Made by a program: the position numbers and the translations under genes. Shown in pieces: positions 21,301-33,589 of a stretch of 64,000 nt of DNA (position 1 is the first letter of the stretch; each line of letters starts with the position of its first letter). The stretch is from Pseudeuparius sepicola (lineage: Eukaryota; Arthropoda; Insecta; Coleoptera; Anthribidae): assembly GCA_963920635.1 (NCBI GenBank), contig OY987307.1:20847735-20911734 (forward strand). The letters run 5' to 3'. The notes beneath the pieces were generated by a model, which was not told where the DNA came from, did not search any database, and worked only from the letters and a program-made list of their open reading frames with translations.

Positions 21301-21804
21301 TACTCACAGAATCTACTCGTCATCAGGGTCAGAACAGTGCATAACTTTATACCATTATCTTTCGGGGTTTGTGTAATATTTAATTTTCGAATTTTATGCT
21401 AAATATATTTTATATTTATATATGTTAATAAAGATAGAAAATCGATGCAATAACAAAAAATGGTTATTTTAGCCAAAAGTATGTCATATTGGCATTATAA
21501 AACGTTGGGATCTATTGGAGATTCTACTGAAATTCTCAAAATATTTTTTTATTAATTATGATGTTCAGTAATAGGTATCTTCTAAAATTGATGGGAAACT
21601 TCCACATGCCGAATATATTATGATGAATCTGAGTTTCTTACGCATCAGTGAAACTTCTCGTTGCAAGCTTGCCTCAGGGCGTGACAATCACTATGAGACT
21701 GATGTTGTTATATTACCTGTGATGGTATTTATAGGAACACTGGAAATGGAGGGAACCTGCGAAATCCGGGAAAATTAAAGGTAGGATTTTAAAAGAAACT
21801 AAAA

Positions 21805-22011
21805 ACATAACATTTTTATTGAATTTTAATTTGAGTTTTTCGCCACCAAACTGATTAAGTGAAATGACATTTCATTTGACATGATCTTTGAGAAAGGAGG
21901 AAGATTTATTTTCGGAAAGCTCAGAAAACAAATTTGTTGAGGTTATTTTTTGACTTGAAAAAGTTGTCTTTTAATCAGTTTGATCGCGAAAAACCCAGTT
22001 AAAAATTAAAT
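21805..22011 (+). repeat. Terminal region of Penelope-like element family A
   Basis: Same terminal region as at 7160-7470, with inverted sub-terminal segments: TTTTTCGCCACCAAACTGATTA near the left edge (about 21837) and TTAATCAGTTTGATCGCGAA near the right edge. No coding part remains. Confidence 0.7.
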
Positions 22012-23120
22012 GGATCTGTTTGCGCCACAGATAAATTTTTGAAAATACAATCACATTTTTCTTCTTATAACTGAGTAACTCAAGACTTATACCTTGCTTC
22101 TATGTACATAGGTTTTAAGGTGATTTGTTTTGCCGCGTTTTTGTGAAAAACGCACTCCAACTACTATGTAAAAATAAATCCTGAACACGGTTCAGATTGT
22201 TGGGGTGTTAAAGGATGTCAATGGATTCAAGGATTTTTCGTTGGATGGGACTATCTTGATAGAACTTTAGTATCATTAAGCAAGACTTGGTGCCTGCCCC
22301 GTGTTCAGATAATGCTCGGCAAGTGCAGATTGGCCCAGTTGACGAATAACCGTATACCTATAATATCGACTTTTGTTTCTAAAATAAGGGACATAACCTT
22401 ATTCGGCGGTGAAAGTTCTAAGGAAAGTTGAAATTTCAAAATTCTAACCTCATACCCCCAGACTTAGGATGCCCCGTGAAACCAGATTTAGGCAAGAAGT
22501 GTTTTTCGTAAATATTCCGTTGCGTTTTTCTGCAAATTGTTTTGGCAAGGTTGGACCTAGGTACGGAATTCGGTTCAGTACTTCTAAGCACTATGACGTC
22601 TTCATAAAAAAGCCTTCAAGATGATCCTTATTTAAAACGGGCATCGGCAACATTGTAATTCCGTTTCTACTAACAGGCACAGATTTGAGCCTGAAGAAAA
22701 TTGTGCAACTTCGTCTTTAATTCTCATAAATAAACAAGGGTAAAAAGCCGTTGTTTCATTTATTGTATGTTGTGTCTACTGTAAACTGAGTACGATTTTA
22801 GAGCAATTAAAAGTATTGTCAAGTACACTATTGCCGTAGCACTTGGCAATCCTGGAATAAGCGGCATCGAAAGGCGCGTCCGCCGAATGTTGCCGAAAGT
22901 TGTCGGAAACGCGCGAAGAAGCCCGATCGTTGGGAACGGGAAACGTACAGGCCCGGCTCTAGTTGAAAGTGCACACATATATAATTTAAAATCCAATACA
23001 GTGTGAAGAAAAAATAATAGTCTTTCCCTCTTAAATAAACACTTTCTCTATCTAAGATTAAGTAAAGGCAAAGCAATCAAACATATATTTAAAAACAAAG
23101 AATATATCAAAGTGAACTAA
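22011..23120. other. Stretch without recognised gene
   Basis: Mostly AT-rich unique-looking sequence. A small GC-rich block lies at 22850-22970. No gene or repeat named. Confidence 0.4.
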
Positions 23121-25237
23121 CCCAATAAACACACACGCGTTGATTAAACGTTTTAAAATGTCAAGACACCAATTGAAAAAAGCGTGTCTTCCTTACGTAG
23201 AATCAACTTTTAGATGTCGCGGTTTTAAACGTGGGTATATGTACGCATAAAGAAACGTTTTGTTTTAGTTTATAAAATATTCAAATTTTACGTATCGTTA
23301 GAAGATTGCTTTAACGTTCTTCCTAACGTGTTATTTTAGTGTTTAAATTAATAATATTATACGTACTGTTCAACGAGTATTTTAGTTTCTTTATAGCGTT
23401 ATATCTTATTGCAGTTTTAACGTAAATTAGACGTTAAATGATGTGTCTACAAAACACTTTTACAAGACATTTTCTTTTAATATGTTCTATTTTTAAAATT
23501 AAAAATAAAAAAAGATTAATAAATTTTTTCGAATCTTAACTTATTAAGAAATTATTTGAATAATTGTCATAACTATCGAATTTTTGGCATAAATTTCATA
23601 CCTAGAACAATTTGTTTCAAGAAAACTGCCATCTTTTAATATATTGTTTTGTTAATAATAAGTTGACTGATATTGCAAAAAAGGTTTCTTCATCTTTGAA
23701 CTTCTGTAAGTTGTCACTCTTCTGTAAGAACGTTCCAACAAAATACTATTTTTTGTTATTTTGTTTTTGTTATATTTTTTCGAAAAATATTAAAATTAAG
23801 TAACATTTTGTGTTATAAAATACTGAGTAGGTATGAAGTATATAATAACTTACAATGTGTAAAAATATGTGAACTACTTATAAGTTAAATAAAGTTACAT
23901 GCAAGTCACAATACTTATTTTCGTTTCTTTCCCGGATTTAGTCTATAGTCCCTGAATGTTTTAACCATTCATTGACTGTCCCAGCAACCTGGTTATCATT
24001 TCTTTCGTGAACTGGGAAGTTCAATTTTGCTGCCTCTAAAACAAGAATGATCAAAATTTAAGAAAACTATAAAATAAATAGGAGGCGATGGAGAATGTAA
24101 ATTTCCAAAAATCATATATAATGATGTAGATCCTTTGGAGTATTGTATTATAGAAAATAAAATTTTAAGAATAGCTCAAGCCGTTAAATAATAATGAATT
24201 GTCTCGAGTGCTACACACTGTATATTAACACATAATGCCCATAAAACGAACAGTCAAAAAATATTAGTGTGTAAGTTAACCCCAGTTCTAATAATATTTT
24301 ACACACGTCTACTCCTGAGGATATATTTTTATTAATTTAGCAGTTAGTGATATAAAGGGTGCGACTCTAATAAATAAAAATAACAAATTATATAAATTAT
24401 GTGTAAAATAACCTATTAATAATCCCTATTAATTGTAAATTGAGTATATTAAACATGCGTAGAGCAAGAGTTTTGATAGATGTACTTACCCAAAATAAGA
24501 AAAAAATCACTATTTACACCTATTTATTCGGCAAACCTGGTGTACACGTGCTTATCTAGCTGCGATGATTTTTGTAATGTTGGTCTAACTCAATAATAGA
24601 GCCGTGCATCGAGTATTCTCGAGGTGCGCGGTCCACCAATCACATACATTGGTTTATTAAAAGTTGCGTGTTTATAGTAACGTTATAAATACGTTCAAAT
24701 AATACAATATTTTTACGTTATATTTCAACGTCAGTTGTAGGTGTTTAATGAGCCCATATTTTAGAAATTGGTTTCAAGCAACGTTAAAAACACGTATCGA
24801 TAAACGTCAAAGTTGTGATCCGTCTGTACTATTATATTTTCGTCAAAAAAATACAATTATACTTAATACGTTTGTTATTTCCAGTCGTTAAATTAATTTA
24901 ATTATATGTTAGTTATAATGTTTAAAGGACGTGAATTGTATTAAACCTTTTAATGTATTATCAACACGTTAAAAAAACGTGGGTGAGATGCTAATGTTAG
25001 AATGTAAGTTATAAAAACGTGTCGTAATATAATAAATTTAACACTTCAAAATAACGTCATATTAACCTATAAAAGTTTTCTTAACTTAGATTTTGGTTAA
25101 AAATGTTCGTATAAAGAACGTTGAATAAAACGGTGTTTTTTTTATCAAAATAAAACGGTTGATTTTCTAACGTACACGTTTTATCAACCAATGACACGTT
25201 GATTTAACGTTTAATAAACGTAAGTGTGTTTATTGGG
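23121..25237. mobile_element. 2.1-kb TIR element with ACGT-rich ends
   Basis: Starts CCCAATAAACACAC (23121) and ends GTGTGTTTATTGGG (25237), a perfect 14-bp inverted repeat. About ten ACGT-core motifs (AACGTT, ACGTG, ACGTA) lie in 23145-23440 and about nineteen in 24675-25220; almost none lie between. The sub-terminal sequence GTTGATT...AAACGTT occurs at both ends. The middle has no recognisable frame. At 24188-24220 it contains one end of the repeat family seen at 15609-16518, so something inserted into it. I cannot assign it to a superfamily. Flanking bases (CTAA and AATG) do not give a clear target duplication. Confidence 0.75.
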
Positions 25238-25359
25238 AATGGACCGATAGAGAGATAAGTAAGTAGTGGTTTCAGTTTTAAGATATCGTCTAAAAGTATG
25301 CGCAAACCAATTATCTGTTATAGATATCGTGAAACTGCTCTTGATGCAACTACCCGCCC

Positions 25360-25780
25360 TTCCCGTTTAAAACTTTCTGGTCGCCTCCCTCCCCCCACCC
25401 CTCTCCCCCGTCTCTCTGCCCGCATTCCCCGCGAACCTCAATAGATAGAATGCCTTGGTCATTGTGGCCGTGTTTTGTTTTCGGCGCGCGGAGCGACAGT
25501 GGCCTGTTTTGCGTCGGGGCCTCCGCGCAAACAGGAACAAAGGCCGTTTTACACGCTCCATTGTGCCGCCTTATCTTGAAGACATTGATAAATTGAGGTT
25601 AGTTTTATAAGGCGGCCATCTTTGTTGCGGGCGGGCCTCGGGCCCGTTTAAAAGAGATAGAGACGCGCAGCGAGCGGGGGTGGACTGTTTTATGTTCGTT
25701 TGGGCGGCCATTAATTATATTTCCGGGAAAGGCGGGCTTTTCTTTAGACGAGGACGTTAGGAGTGAGGGGGTCCCGATAG
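25360..25780. other. GC-rich island with GGCGGCCAT motifs
   Basis: GC-rich block with AAGGCGGCCATCTTT and GGGCGGCCATTAATTAT (about 25610 and 25703), the second joined to a homeodomain-like TAATTA site. Open frames on the minus strand look compositional. Candidate regulatory DNA, not a gene. Confidence 0.45.
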
Positions 25781-27521
25781 ACCTAAACAATGAAATGGAA
25801 AATTACTATATTCATTTATAAAGGAGATCGGTGCTATTATACTTTGAATCAGTAGGAAGGAAGTCATGGAAGAGCTTCTTCGGGGCTAAAGAATTGGTTA
25901 TAACATCTTTGGTTGTAAATAAATTGAATGGACGACATTAATATGGCGACAGGAAATAATAGTTTTATAAATTGGCAAAAAAATCTAAAAAAATACTTTT
26001 TTAAATTAAGAACAGGACAGAAGCCTGAATTTACAACATATATTGTTATTATAATAATTTAAGATCAAAATATTTATAAATTTTTCTCCCAAGAAGAAAC
26101 CTAAATTAGAAATAAAAAAATTACTGTAATCCGCATTGTTTTACAAAATTTGACGTTTGTTGTTATGCTATTTTTTTGTTACGGGTAATACCTATATTGA
26201 GTTATTTTATGTCAGTTTGCTAAAATTCATTTGAATAAAAGATGTGTTATTTAGAAGAAATAAAAAATAAAAAACTTTTAACTAAAACTATATCATAATT
26301 TTCTTAAATAGGATAATACAAAATTTCTCATATGATAATGTTCTTTATTAATTTCATCTCTAAGAATAATCTTTTGTAATAATTTGGTATCTATACTAGT
26401 AACTCTGCCAAAATTAATGCTATGACCAGTAGGAGTTTAAATTTGCAAAAATATATTCCCTGTATCTGTATTTTTCCGAGAAATTGATCTCTTGTAAGGA
26501 TTAATTCGCTACTCAACATTTTAATGTAATAATAATTATTATTATTAAAAAAAAAACTCTTAACCTAATGATAATATTATATCTAACCTAAAAATTTTGT
26601 AGCTATTTATAATAATTGTCAAAAATTGCAAAAAAATTAAATTTTTTTGACGTTAAATCTCACATTTTTTTGACGTTAAATCTCACATTTTTTTGGTTTA
26701 TAATAACCTAGAATAATACCACCAATTTTCTCCCAGATTTTCAATTTTTTTATAATTTTTATAACTAATTTTTATATTTATAATCTTTTTAAAAACAACT
26801 ATTATGGTGAGAGAAAATTGGAAATGTTGGCTTATTTTAAAAGAAGTTAAATATAGTCTGCCTTTGAACCCGTGATATTCACTACAGGAGCAATGCTTAT
26901 CTGTGAACGAGGTTCCACTAGTCACTTTTTAATCCAGCACATTCATTATTATTATATTAATATAGAGACGAATTATTGATTTTAAAATACTTACTCTGTA
27001 ACTTTAAACTTTTCGACAACTCTCCGTCCCTACAACCCTACAATAATATCAGGCGGCAAATCGTTTCTTTCGGAGACCACAAACATAGTGTGTATTCCTG
27101 TGGGGTAGATAAGGAAAGGGTTCATATTCTTCTGTGTATATGTTTAAGCTCTTCTCCAGCTAGCAACAGCTTTATCTCAACTTTTTACTACCCCAAGTTA
27201 TAACCGCCCCTTTAAACACTTCTCGTTCTCCCCGCCCGCCGCCTTATCTCTTCGGACGTTACTTTTACGTCCTTCCGCAAGAAATTTTACGTCCCTCGCT
27301 CGTCGAGTGCGCTACGCGACGGTGAAATTACACCACACCTACTTCTCGCCACACATATTTTCGTAACAGGTGTGTTCATTGATTTCCAATAATTATTTTA
27401 ACCATAATCGATAGGTCTAAGTTTAAGTGGAAAATAGAAGCCGCAAATTTGGCACGGCTGTAAAACGGCTGTAGGGCGAATGACACGTCACTGTGAATTG
27501 ACACGTCACTGAGAACACATT
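25780..27521. other. AT-rich stretch
   Basis: No gene recognised. A 23-bp unit (TTTTTTTGACGTTAAATCTC and three more bases) is repeated a little over twice at about 26643-26695. Confidence 0.45.
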
Positions 27522-28035
27522 TGAATAAAGAATCCCAGGAAGTAGTCAAAGCTCTACATGAATTGTAAAATACGTGAGACGGAAATCGTCCTGAGTGGTA
27601 ACCAGGTTTTGACACAATATTTTGATATCTGACACGGTGATAGGTGTCAGTATGTTATATTTAGATACTTTTTAGAGTTGTGGCACTTCCCTGACCGCCA
27701 AAACTAAAATGTTTGGGGATAACAATAATCCATCGGTAAGTAATTTTGAAATTTAATTTAACTTTTGAGGCCATGCACCAAAGTGGCATAGGCTTTTGTG
27801 TAGGTACTTCTTCATAATTGGAAATTTAAAATTATATTTGCTGTATTATCAAGGATTCCTTAACTTAAAGACACAAAAGCGCCTTATAATTTTTTGCCTG
27901 TATTGTAGGTAGGTACTGACTTCACGAAAAATGAGGATTTCTAGCTCGATTAGTTTGTCGAAACAACTCAAAGGTGCGCGCCACTTTAAAAACGGAAACG
28001 GCATCCTTCCATATGCAGAGACTGTCCTTTAAATG
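27522..28035 (+). mobile_element. Small TIR element, copy 1 (right end lost)
   Basis: Roughly 510 bp, clearly homologous in the same orientation to 29089-29639. It starts with the TTTGAATA end but breaks off after AGAGACTGTCC and lacks the other inverted repeat. It also lacks the roughly 55-bp CRE-containing segment of copy 2. Confidence 0.75.
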
Positions 28036-29081
28036 CACAAACTACAGCAACTCAAAATGTAAATTTGTCAAATAATAACCAAGTACTGCATACTGACGTA
28101 AAATATTACATGTAGGAAGCCGAGCATGAAAAATGAAAGTTTTTTTAACTACGTATGTGTTCTATCTTCAGCTGGTACTCGAATCCAATAGAATATTCCA
28201 TAAAAATGAATGAACACATAATCTACCGAAAATCTAATTATTTATAATAATATAAAAATTATGCGAATGTAAAAAAGTCATAAAAATTGGAAAAAATAAA
28301 CGAAATCGAATTTTGCAAAAAGGCTTTGATTCCTAACATCTTGGACTATATTTTGTGCACAATTCCAATGGTGTGGGAAGTTTGTATTCGATCGTGCGCA
28401 ACAGTCGAAAGTTATAGGTACGCTAGATGTAGATATAGGTATATAAATCTTTGTTAATCAAAAAGTTTTACATATCTGATATTGGAGTTCAGGTTGCTTA
28501 TTATAAATAGTTTGAGATATATTTTACATGAGTTTCGTTTATTTTGATCAATTATTTAAATTTTCACAGTAACTTAAAAATAACTCTTAATTTTGATGAG
28601 TATTTATGAAAATGTAAGGAAATATATTTTGAAAACATATACTTTTATCATACACTGTTAATAATTTTTTTAGCATCGCACACATTTCGTACGCTTTCAC
28701 ATATATGGGTATAGATTATTCTGATCAGATTATATCATTAATCCAGCTGTTATGATGAAAATGCACTTTCGATATACCTACCGGCTGGACTAGAAACCAT
28801 TTTTATTATCACCATTAAATTCGCCATAAATTTGCTCTTTGTTGTTCTGAAAATAGTACCTAGTGAAAATTAAAAAGTATGTTATACTTCCATAATGATA
28901 TACTTAATATTTAAAATTGAATTTGAAAATAGTGTCGATGATGCACAATTATATACTCGTAAGTAGTCTTCTTTGTTTTTGGCTATTCTTTGTTTTATGT
29001 TTCGAAATATACAAACGTTACTTTCTGTAAAATAGGTATGTGTAGGTATAGGTATGTGTAGGTATATGTATGTGTACAGGC
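28036..29081. other. AT-rich spacer
   Basis: No gene recognised. A GTAGGTAT-type microsatellite lies at about 29036-29070, just before the TIR element. Confidence 0.45.
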
Positions 29082-29691
29082 CTTTGAATATAGAGTGCCA
29101 GGAAGGGGTCAAAGCTCTATGTGTATTATAAAATACGTGAGACGGAAATCGCCTTGAGTAGTAACCAAGTTTTGACATAATACTTTGACATCTGACACGG
29201 TGATAGGTGTCCGTATGTTGTATTTAGATACTTTTTCGAGTTATTATGCTTAGCTGTGCGGCTTGTGGCACTTCCAATGACGTCAAAACCTATCTGACGT
29301 CATTGGGCACTTCCCTGACCGCCAAAACTAAAGTATTTGAGGATAATAACCTAGCGGTAAGTAATTTTGTAATTAAAATTAACTTTTGGGGCCATGCACC
29401 AAAGTGGCATAGGCGTTTGTGTAGGTGCCTACTTCTTCTTAATGGGAAATTTAAAATTGCTGTATTACCAAGGATTCCTAAACTTAAAGACATAAACGTG
29501 CCTTATATTTTTTTGCCTGTATTATAGATATTGATTTCACGAAAAATGATTTCTGCCTCGATTGGTTTGTCGAAACAACTCAAAGGTGCGCGCCACTGTA
29601 AAAACGGAAACGGCATCCCTCCATATGCAGAGACTGTCCCAGTCGAGCGTTAAGCCCAAATTTGCTCCTTCCAGGATTTTTTTATTCAAAG
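29082..29691 (+). mobile_element. Small TIR element, copy 2, with 8-bp duplication
   Basis: 610 bp, starting CTTTGAATATAGAG and ending TTTATTCAAAG, with related sequence (CCAGGAAGG / CCTTCCAGG) a few bases further in. GTACAGGC flanks both sides (29074-29081 and 29692-29699). It contains two head-to-head CRE palindromes (29278-29302) and a short frame starting MLSCAACGTSNDVKTYLTSL that runs into a good splice donor GTAAGT at about 29358. The same donor is kept in copy 1 (GGTAAGTAA, about 27735). 8-bp duplications suggest hAT or P-type transposition. Confidence 0.75.
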
Positions 29692-29699
29692 GTACAGGC

Positions 29700-30329
29700 G
29701 GATAGATTAATACAGATAATTTTTTTTACCGTAAATGGTTAGATACAAAAATGTTTCACGATTTTTAGATAGAAAATCGAATGCTTTATGCGATGCAAAC
29801 ACAATGGCGATACATTACATTCATGGACGAAAAATGCATTTCCTACCAAAAAGTGGTATAAAGAATCGGAATACATCTTACAGAAAATGGTTAAACGTTT
29901 TCTTTATTTTACTACAAAATTTCCTGAATCAAATTAAATAAAAAATATATTTGGCCTTTTTAAGAAATTTTACCTTCAAATGTGCATTACTTGCTAAAAT
30001 ATAAATGGTTATTCACCGAATGATATAGTTCTTGTTTGTAGCATTTCTTTGAAGTGATACAGTCTAATTTCGATCTAATTTGGAATCAATGCAGGCAAAT
30101 GGAACTGGTTCCTAAATTCAGGTCAGTAATGAGCGCATTTACACCCACCAAATATTTTGAGATTTTTTTAAAATAATATTAGTTAGTTTGATATTATATT
30201 TACTAATTCATATTACAGATCATAATTATAATAAAATATAATATAAAACTATTGCAATAAACAAAAATTTGTTAAAATGAATAATAAATCAACAATAATG
30301 CCACTACTTGAAAGCAATAAAACATTACA
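29700..30329. other. AT-rich stretch
   Basis: No gene or named repeat recognised. Confidence 0.4.
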
Positions 30330-30530
30330 GCCAGGGTAGGGAGACGCAAAAGCAAATAGCAAAAGGGATGTGATTATAATAAAATATTATAATGAGGCTA
30401 TGAAGTAGTGGGAGGTGGTGGTGTGAAGCACGGTCAAACTAGATACCCACTAGAGGCGGCGCCAGGCCTCCAGCCATTGACATCGATTTACTCTTACACA
30501 TTAAACGCGAGAGCTGCCAGTACAGTATGT
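30330..30530 (-). repeat. Dispersed repeat, uninterrupted copy
   Basis: Its reverse complement (GGCGCCGCCTCTAG...GTTTGACCGTGCTTCAC...CACCACCTCCCA) matches 32785-32808 joined to 33507-33600, where the MITE at 32809-33506 splits the other copy. The adjoining AGAGCTGCCAGTACAGT at about 30510 recurs at 35504. Confidence 0.65.
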
Positions 30531-30767
30531 ACACGCACGGCCTCATAAATCGTTCCACTAGGCATGAGAAATAAGCAAGAAATCAAGAATTTCGGGTAAG
30601 TGCGGCAACGTTGCGCCAATTCCACGGCTTCTCAAATCAACAACTTCCCCTACATTCCCTCGTATCGACCCGCTTCTCCCCGTAGAAAATAATAATTGCG
30701 ATACGTCAGTCAACGAAAATAGGTTAATAGATCGCTGCATTATCAGGGGTAATATAACAAGTAACTA

Positions 30768-30906
30768 TTATCGATAATACCTTTCGTTAATTTTACGAAT
30801 TATAATCCCAAAGCTGAAAATACCACGACTGCGCAGCAGGAGTGGTATTTTCTTAGCATTGGGATTATAATGAGTGATAAATTAAGGAAAGGTATTATCT
30901 ATTATT
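30768..30906. repeat. Inverted repeat, ~57-bp arms
   Basis: Arms GATAATACCTTTCGTTAA...AATACCAC and the reverse complement GTGGTATTTTC...AAAGGTATTATC, around a GC-rich loop GACTGCGCAGCAGG. May be a small MITE. Confidence 0.6.
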
Positions 30907-30972
30907 AGGCATACCACGAGTTGTATTTAAAAAGAGAATTTAACAACTGCAAATAGTTAGTTTGAGATCAGA

Positions 30973-31009
30973 GATAAAATCCCTCGAGCTTCGCTCTCGG
31001 GATTTTATC
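30973..31009. repeat. Short perfect-stem hairpin
   Basis: GATAAAATCCC and GGGATTTTATC form an 11-bp stem, partly extended by CTCGAG/CTCTCG. It lies in a region where ACCACTAGTGGT-like palindromes also occur (about 31103). Confidence 0.5.
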
Positions 31010-31384
31010 AAAAAATTTATACTCGTGATCTTTCTAGGCAAAATAGCGCTTTCGAAAAAATTAAAATTTCTGGCACTAGTGATATTACATACGAAAATAC
31101 CACTAGTGGTATTATCGCTGAAATCATTACCTGATTGGTTAATATTTCAAAAATCATATCATTTCATTGGTTCGTATTGGCAGGCGTTGAATTGTCAATA
31201 TAATAAAGTGGATTACACAGTGCTTTACACAGTTTCTTGGTGTTTTGAAATTCACGTAACATGAAATTACGCTGATCTCTTTGATGGCCAAAGTGGTATT
31301 AGTTAAATAAGGTATAATATCTAAGTATAATTATTGTGTTATTATAGAAGAATCTCGTAGTGTTTTTTTACATTGGTTTATTAC

Positions 31385-32030
31385 TCTTCTTTATCTTAAC
31401 CGCGAACCAAATCTTTGGTTTATTTCAATTTTTAAAGCTTCCCTGGAGTCCTCGGTTGAGGTTCTGATGCTTCCCGGGTCCCCGAAAAATCGAGAAATGA
31501 GAAAAAACAAGCAATTAGTGGTTTCAGAGGATTTTTCGTCGGTTTCGTTGATTCTACAGCCGTCCCGTTTCTCGAAAGTGGTTAATCGTGAATCTGGAAT
31601 TTCTCTTAGATATCGGATTTTCGAGGTTCTTTTTGGTACCGGAGGAAAGTACGACACCCAATTAAGAGATTTACCACCTTCTTCCATTTTTAGAAGGGCT
31701 CAATTCGAGGTTGTCGAAAACTTTTGCGAAAAAAGCCACCAATGTCCGTGGGCAGGCTTCTAAGATTTTCCACTATTATTCAGGCAATCTAAGGCCAACC
31801 TATAACAGCGCCGAATTTACTGTTTTTCGCACTGTAACTGGCAATGTCACGTAAGGTAATGTCGCGTAATAAGATGTTAGATTTGCCGTCACTTACGCTT
31901 TTAAGGTTATCGCTGGCTTTCAAACCGCGAGAGAGGGGAGGGGTAATTGGAACGATTTCAAGGGCCGCGCGTGTACTACTGTGGCCGATCTCCTAGTTTC
32001 AGATTTAGGATTTACTGGCAACGTTGTCGT
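31385..32030. other. Stretch open on both strands, no gene recognised
   Basis: At 31391-31763 about 98 codons are open on both strands. Neither translation has a motif I recognise, and the codon use does not favour one strand. I treat it as non-coding. Confidence 0.4.
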
Positions 32031-32370
32031 CTAAGTCAATATATGATGGGAAGTGGAGACATTGGGACGTGTACGCAGCGCTAATTCGGCGATGCAGGAC
32101 GCTCCGACGACGCCCGACGCCGTACAGCCGGAACCGCCGACCGCCCGCCGCCATCCGTCCGGGTTTTAACGGTTCCGGGAACAAAGGCGGCCGCGAGTTT
32201 TATTCCTTGCGGAACAAAAGACGCCGCCGCCGCCTCCGCCGCCACCCCGGACGCGGAAGAAACAAAAGGGTGATGAACGCGCCCGCCACATTTGCATGTG
32301 AATCGCCGCAACGTCGGCGTGTTGTGCATGTGTTTTTTAAACGGGTACAGACGGGAAGTCGGTGAACTGC
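32030..32370. other. GC-rich island, CGCCGC-rich
   Basis: GC-rich block dominated by CGCCG and GAAC runs (AACAAAGGCGGCCGC at about 32179). The arginine-rich plus-strand frame here is a product of the low complexity and not a convincing protein. Confidence 0.5.
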
Positions 32371-32808
32371 AACGAGTAAATCTGTTTCAGAGACGCAAAA
32401 AAAATGCATCCGCTGGTCTGATTTCACGATGTACATTTTTGATTATGTTCTAGTTTACTTGCCTCGTGGCTTGAGTAATCTGTGTTCGTGGTTGTAGCCA
32501 GAATTTTCGATAGAACATTTGGTCCTTGATGTACGGCAGCACACTTTCTTTCACTTTCTCGTGTAATTTAAGAATTACACGAGAAAGTTGATAACCTGTG
32601 ACTCTAAAATCTTGTAGAATTATCATATAATGAATTTGCAGCTTTATACGCCGAGTTCTGACTGCACTGCCTGATATATTGCTCTGGTCTTTTCTCGCGA
32701 ACAGAATAAACACCCATCGCGGTGGATGGGCATTAACCGCAAATAAGTTCACCCTACTAATCGATTAAGTGGGGAATCTTTCAGTGACCTGGCGCCGCCT
32801 CTTCTATA

Positions 32809-33506
32809 CAGGGTGAGTCACATCTAAAGGCAGAGCCGAAAACACAAGGTAGAACTCGCTAAAATAAGCACATATGCTTAATAAACATTAGCCCAAAAAA
32901 GCTTGGTTCTCCATATACAGCGTGTTGAAAATTTTCCAAAAATAACATATTTTTTTAATTTCTTTCGATCCCATTTACGAATTCCAACCAAATTTGGTAC
33001 CCATTATACACTGGACGGTTGCCATTTTGTGGAATAATTTGACCCCGTTCCGATCACCAGCGGCGTAGGTACAAATAGTTACTGTAAATAATTGTAGAAA
33101 AAAAGTAGTACGGCCCAAAAATTTTGCCTTTTTTGGATAGCCCATTTAATTTGGAACAAAAAGTGCCTCTTGGTATTTTTTTATTTCTGGTACAGTTTCT
33201 TCGTAATTTCGGATTTTTTAAACTAGTGTCAAGGTGATTATGCTGGCATTTAAAATAAAATTATTTGTATCTACGCCGCTGCTCATCTGAACAGGGCCAA
33301 ATTATTGCACAAAATGACAACCCATAATATGTATAAAATAATTCCTAAACGGGCTAGAAAAAAATTAAAAAATATTTGGAAAAGTTTCAACACTCTGTAT
33401 ATGGAGAACCAAGCGTTTTTGAGCTAATGTTTATTAAGCATATGTGCTTATTTTAGCGAATTCTACCTTGTGTTTTCGGCTCTGCCTTTAGATGTGACTC
33501 ACCCTG
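32809..33506. mobile_element. Foldback Tc1/mariner-type MITE
   Basis: 698-bp element. Ends CAGGGTGAGTCACATCTAAA and its reverse complement, with TA (TATA) on both sides. Inverted arms of about 250-280 bp. No coding sequence. It splits a dispersed repeat whose uninterrupted relative is at 30330-30530. Confidence 0.88.
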
Positions 33507-33589
33507 TATAATTTGACCGTGCTTCACTCCACCACCTCCCACCACTTAATTCCATGATTATAATATTTTATGTGATATGTGATTTTAAT

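Noticed and set aside
32024..32365. Arginine-rich 113-codon protein
   Set aside because: Low-complexity CGCCGC sequence with open frames on both strands; no motif.
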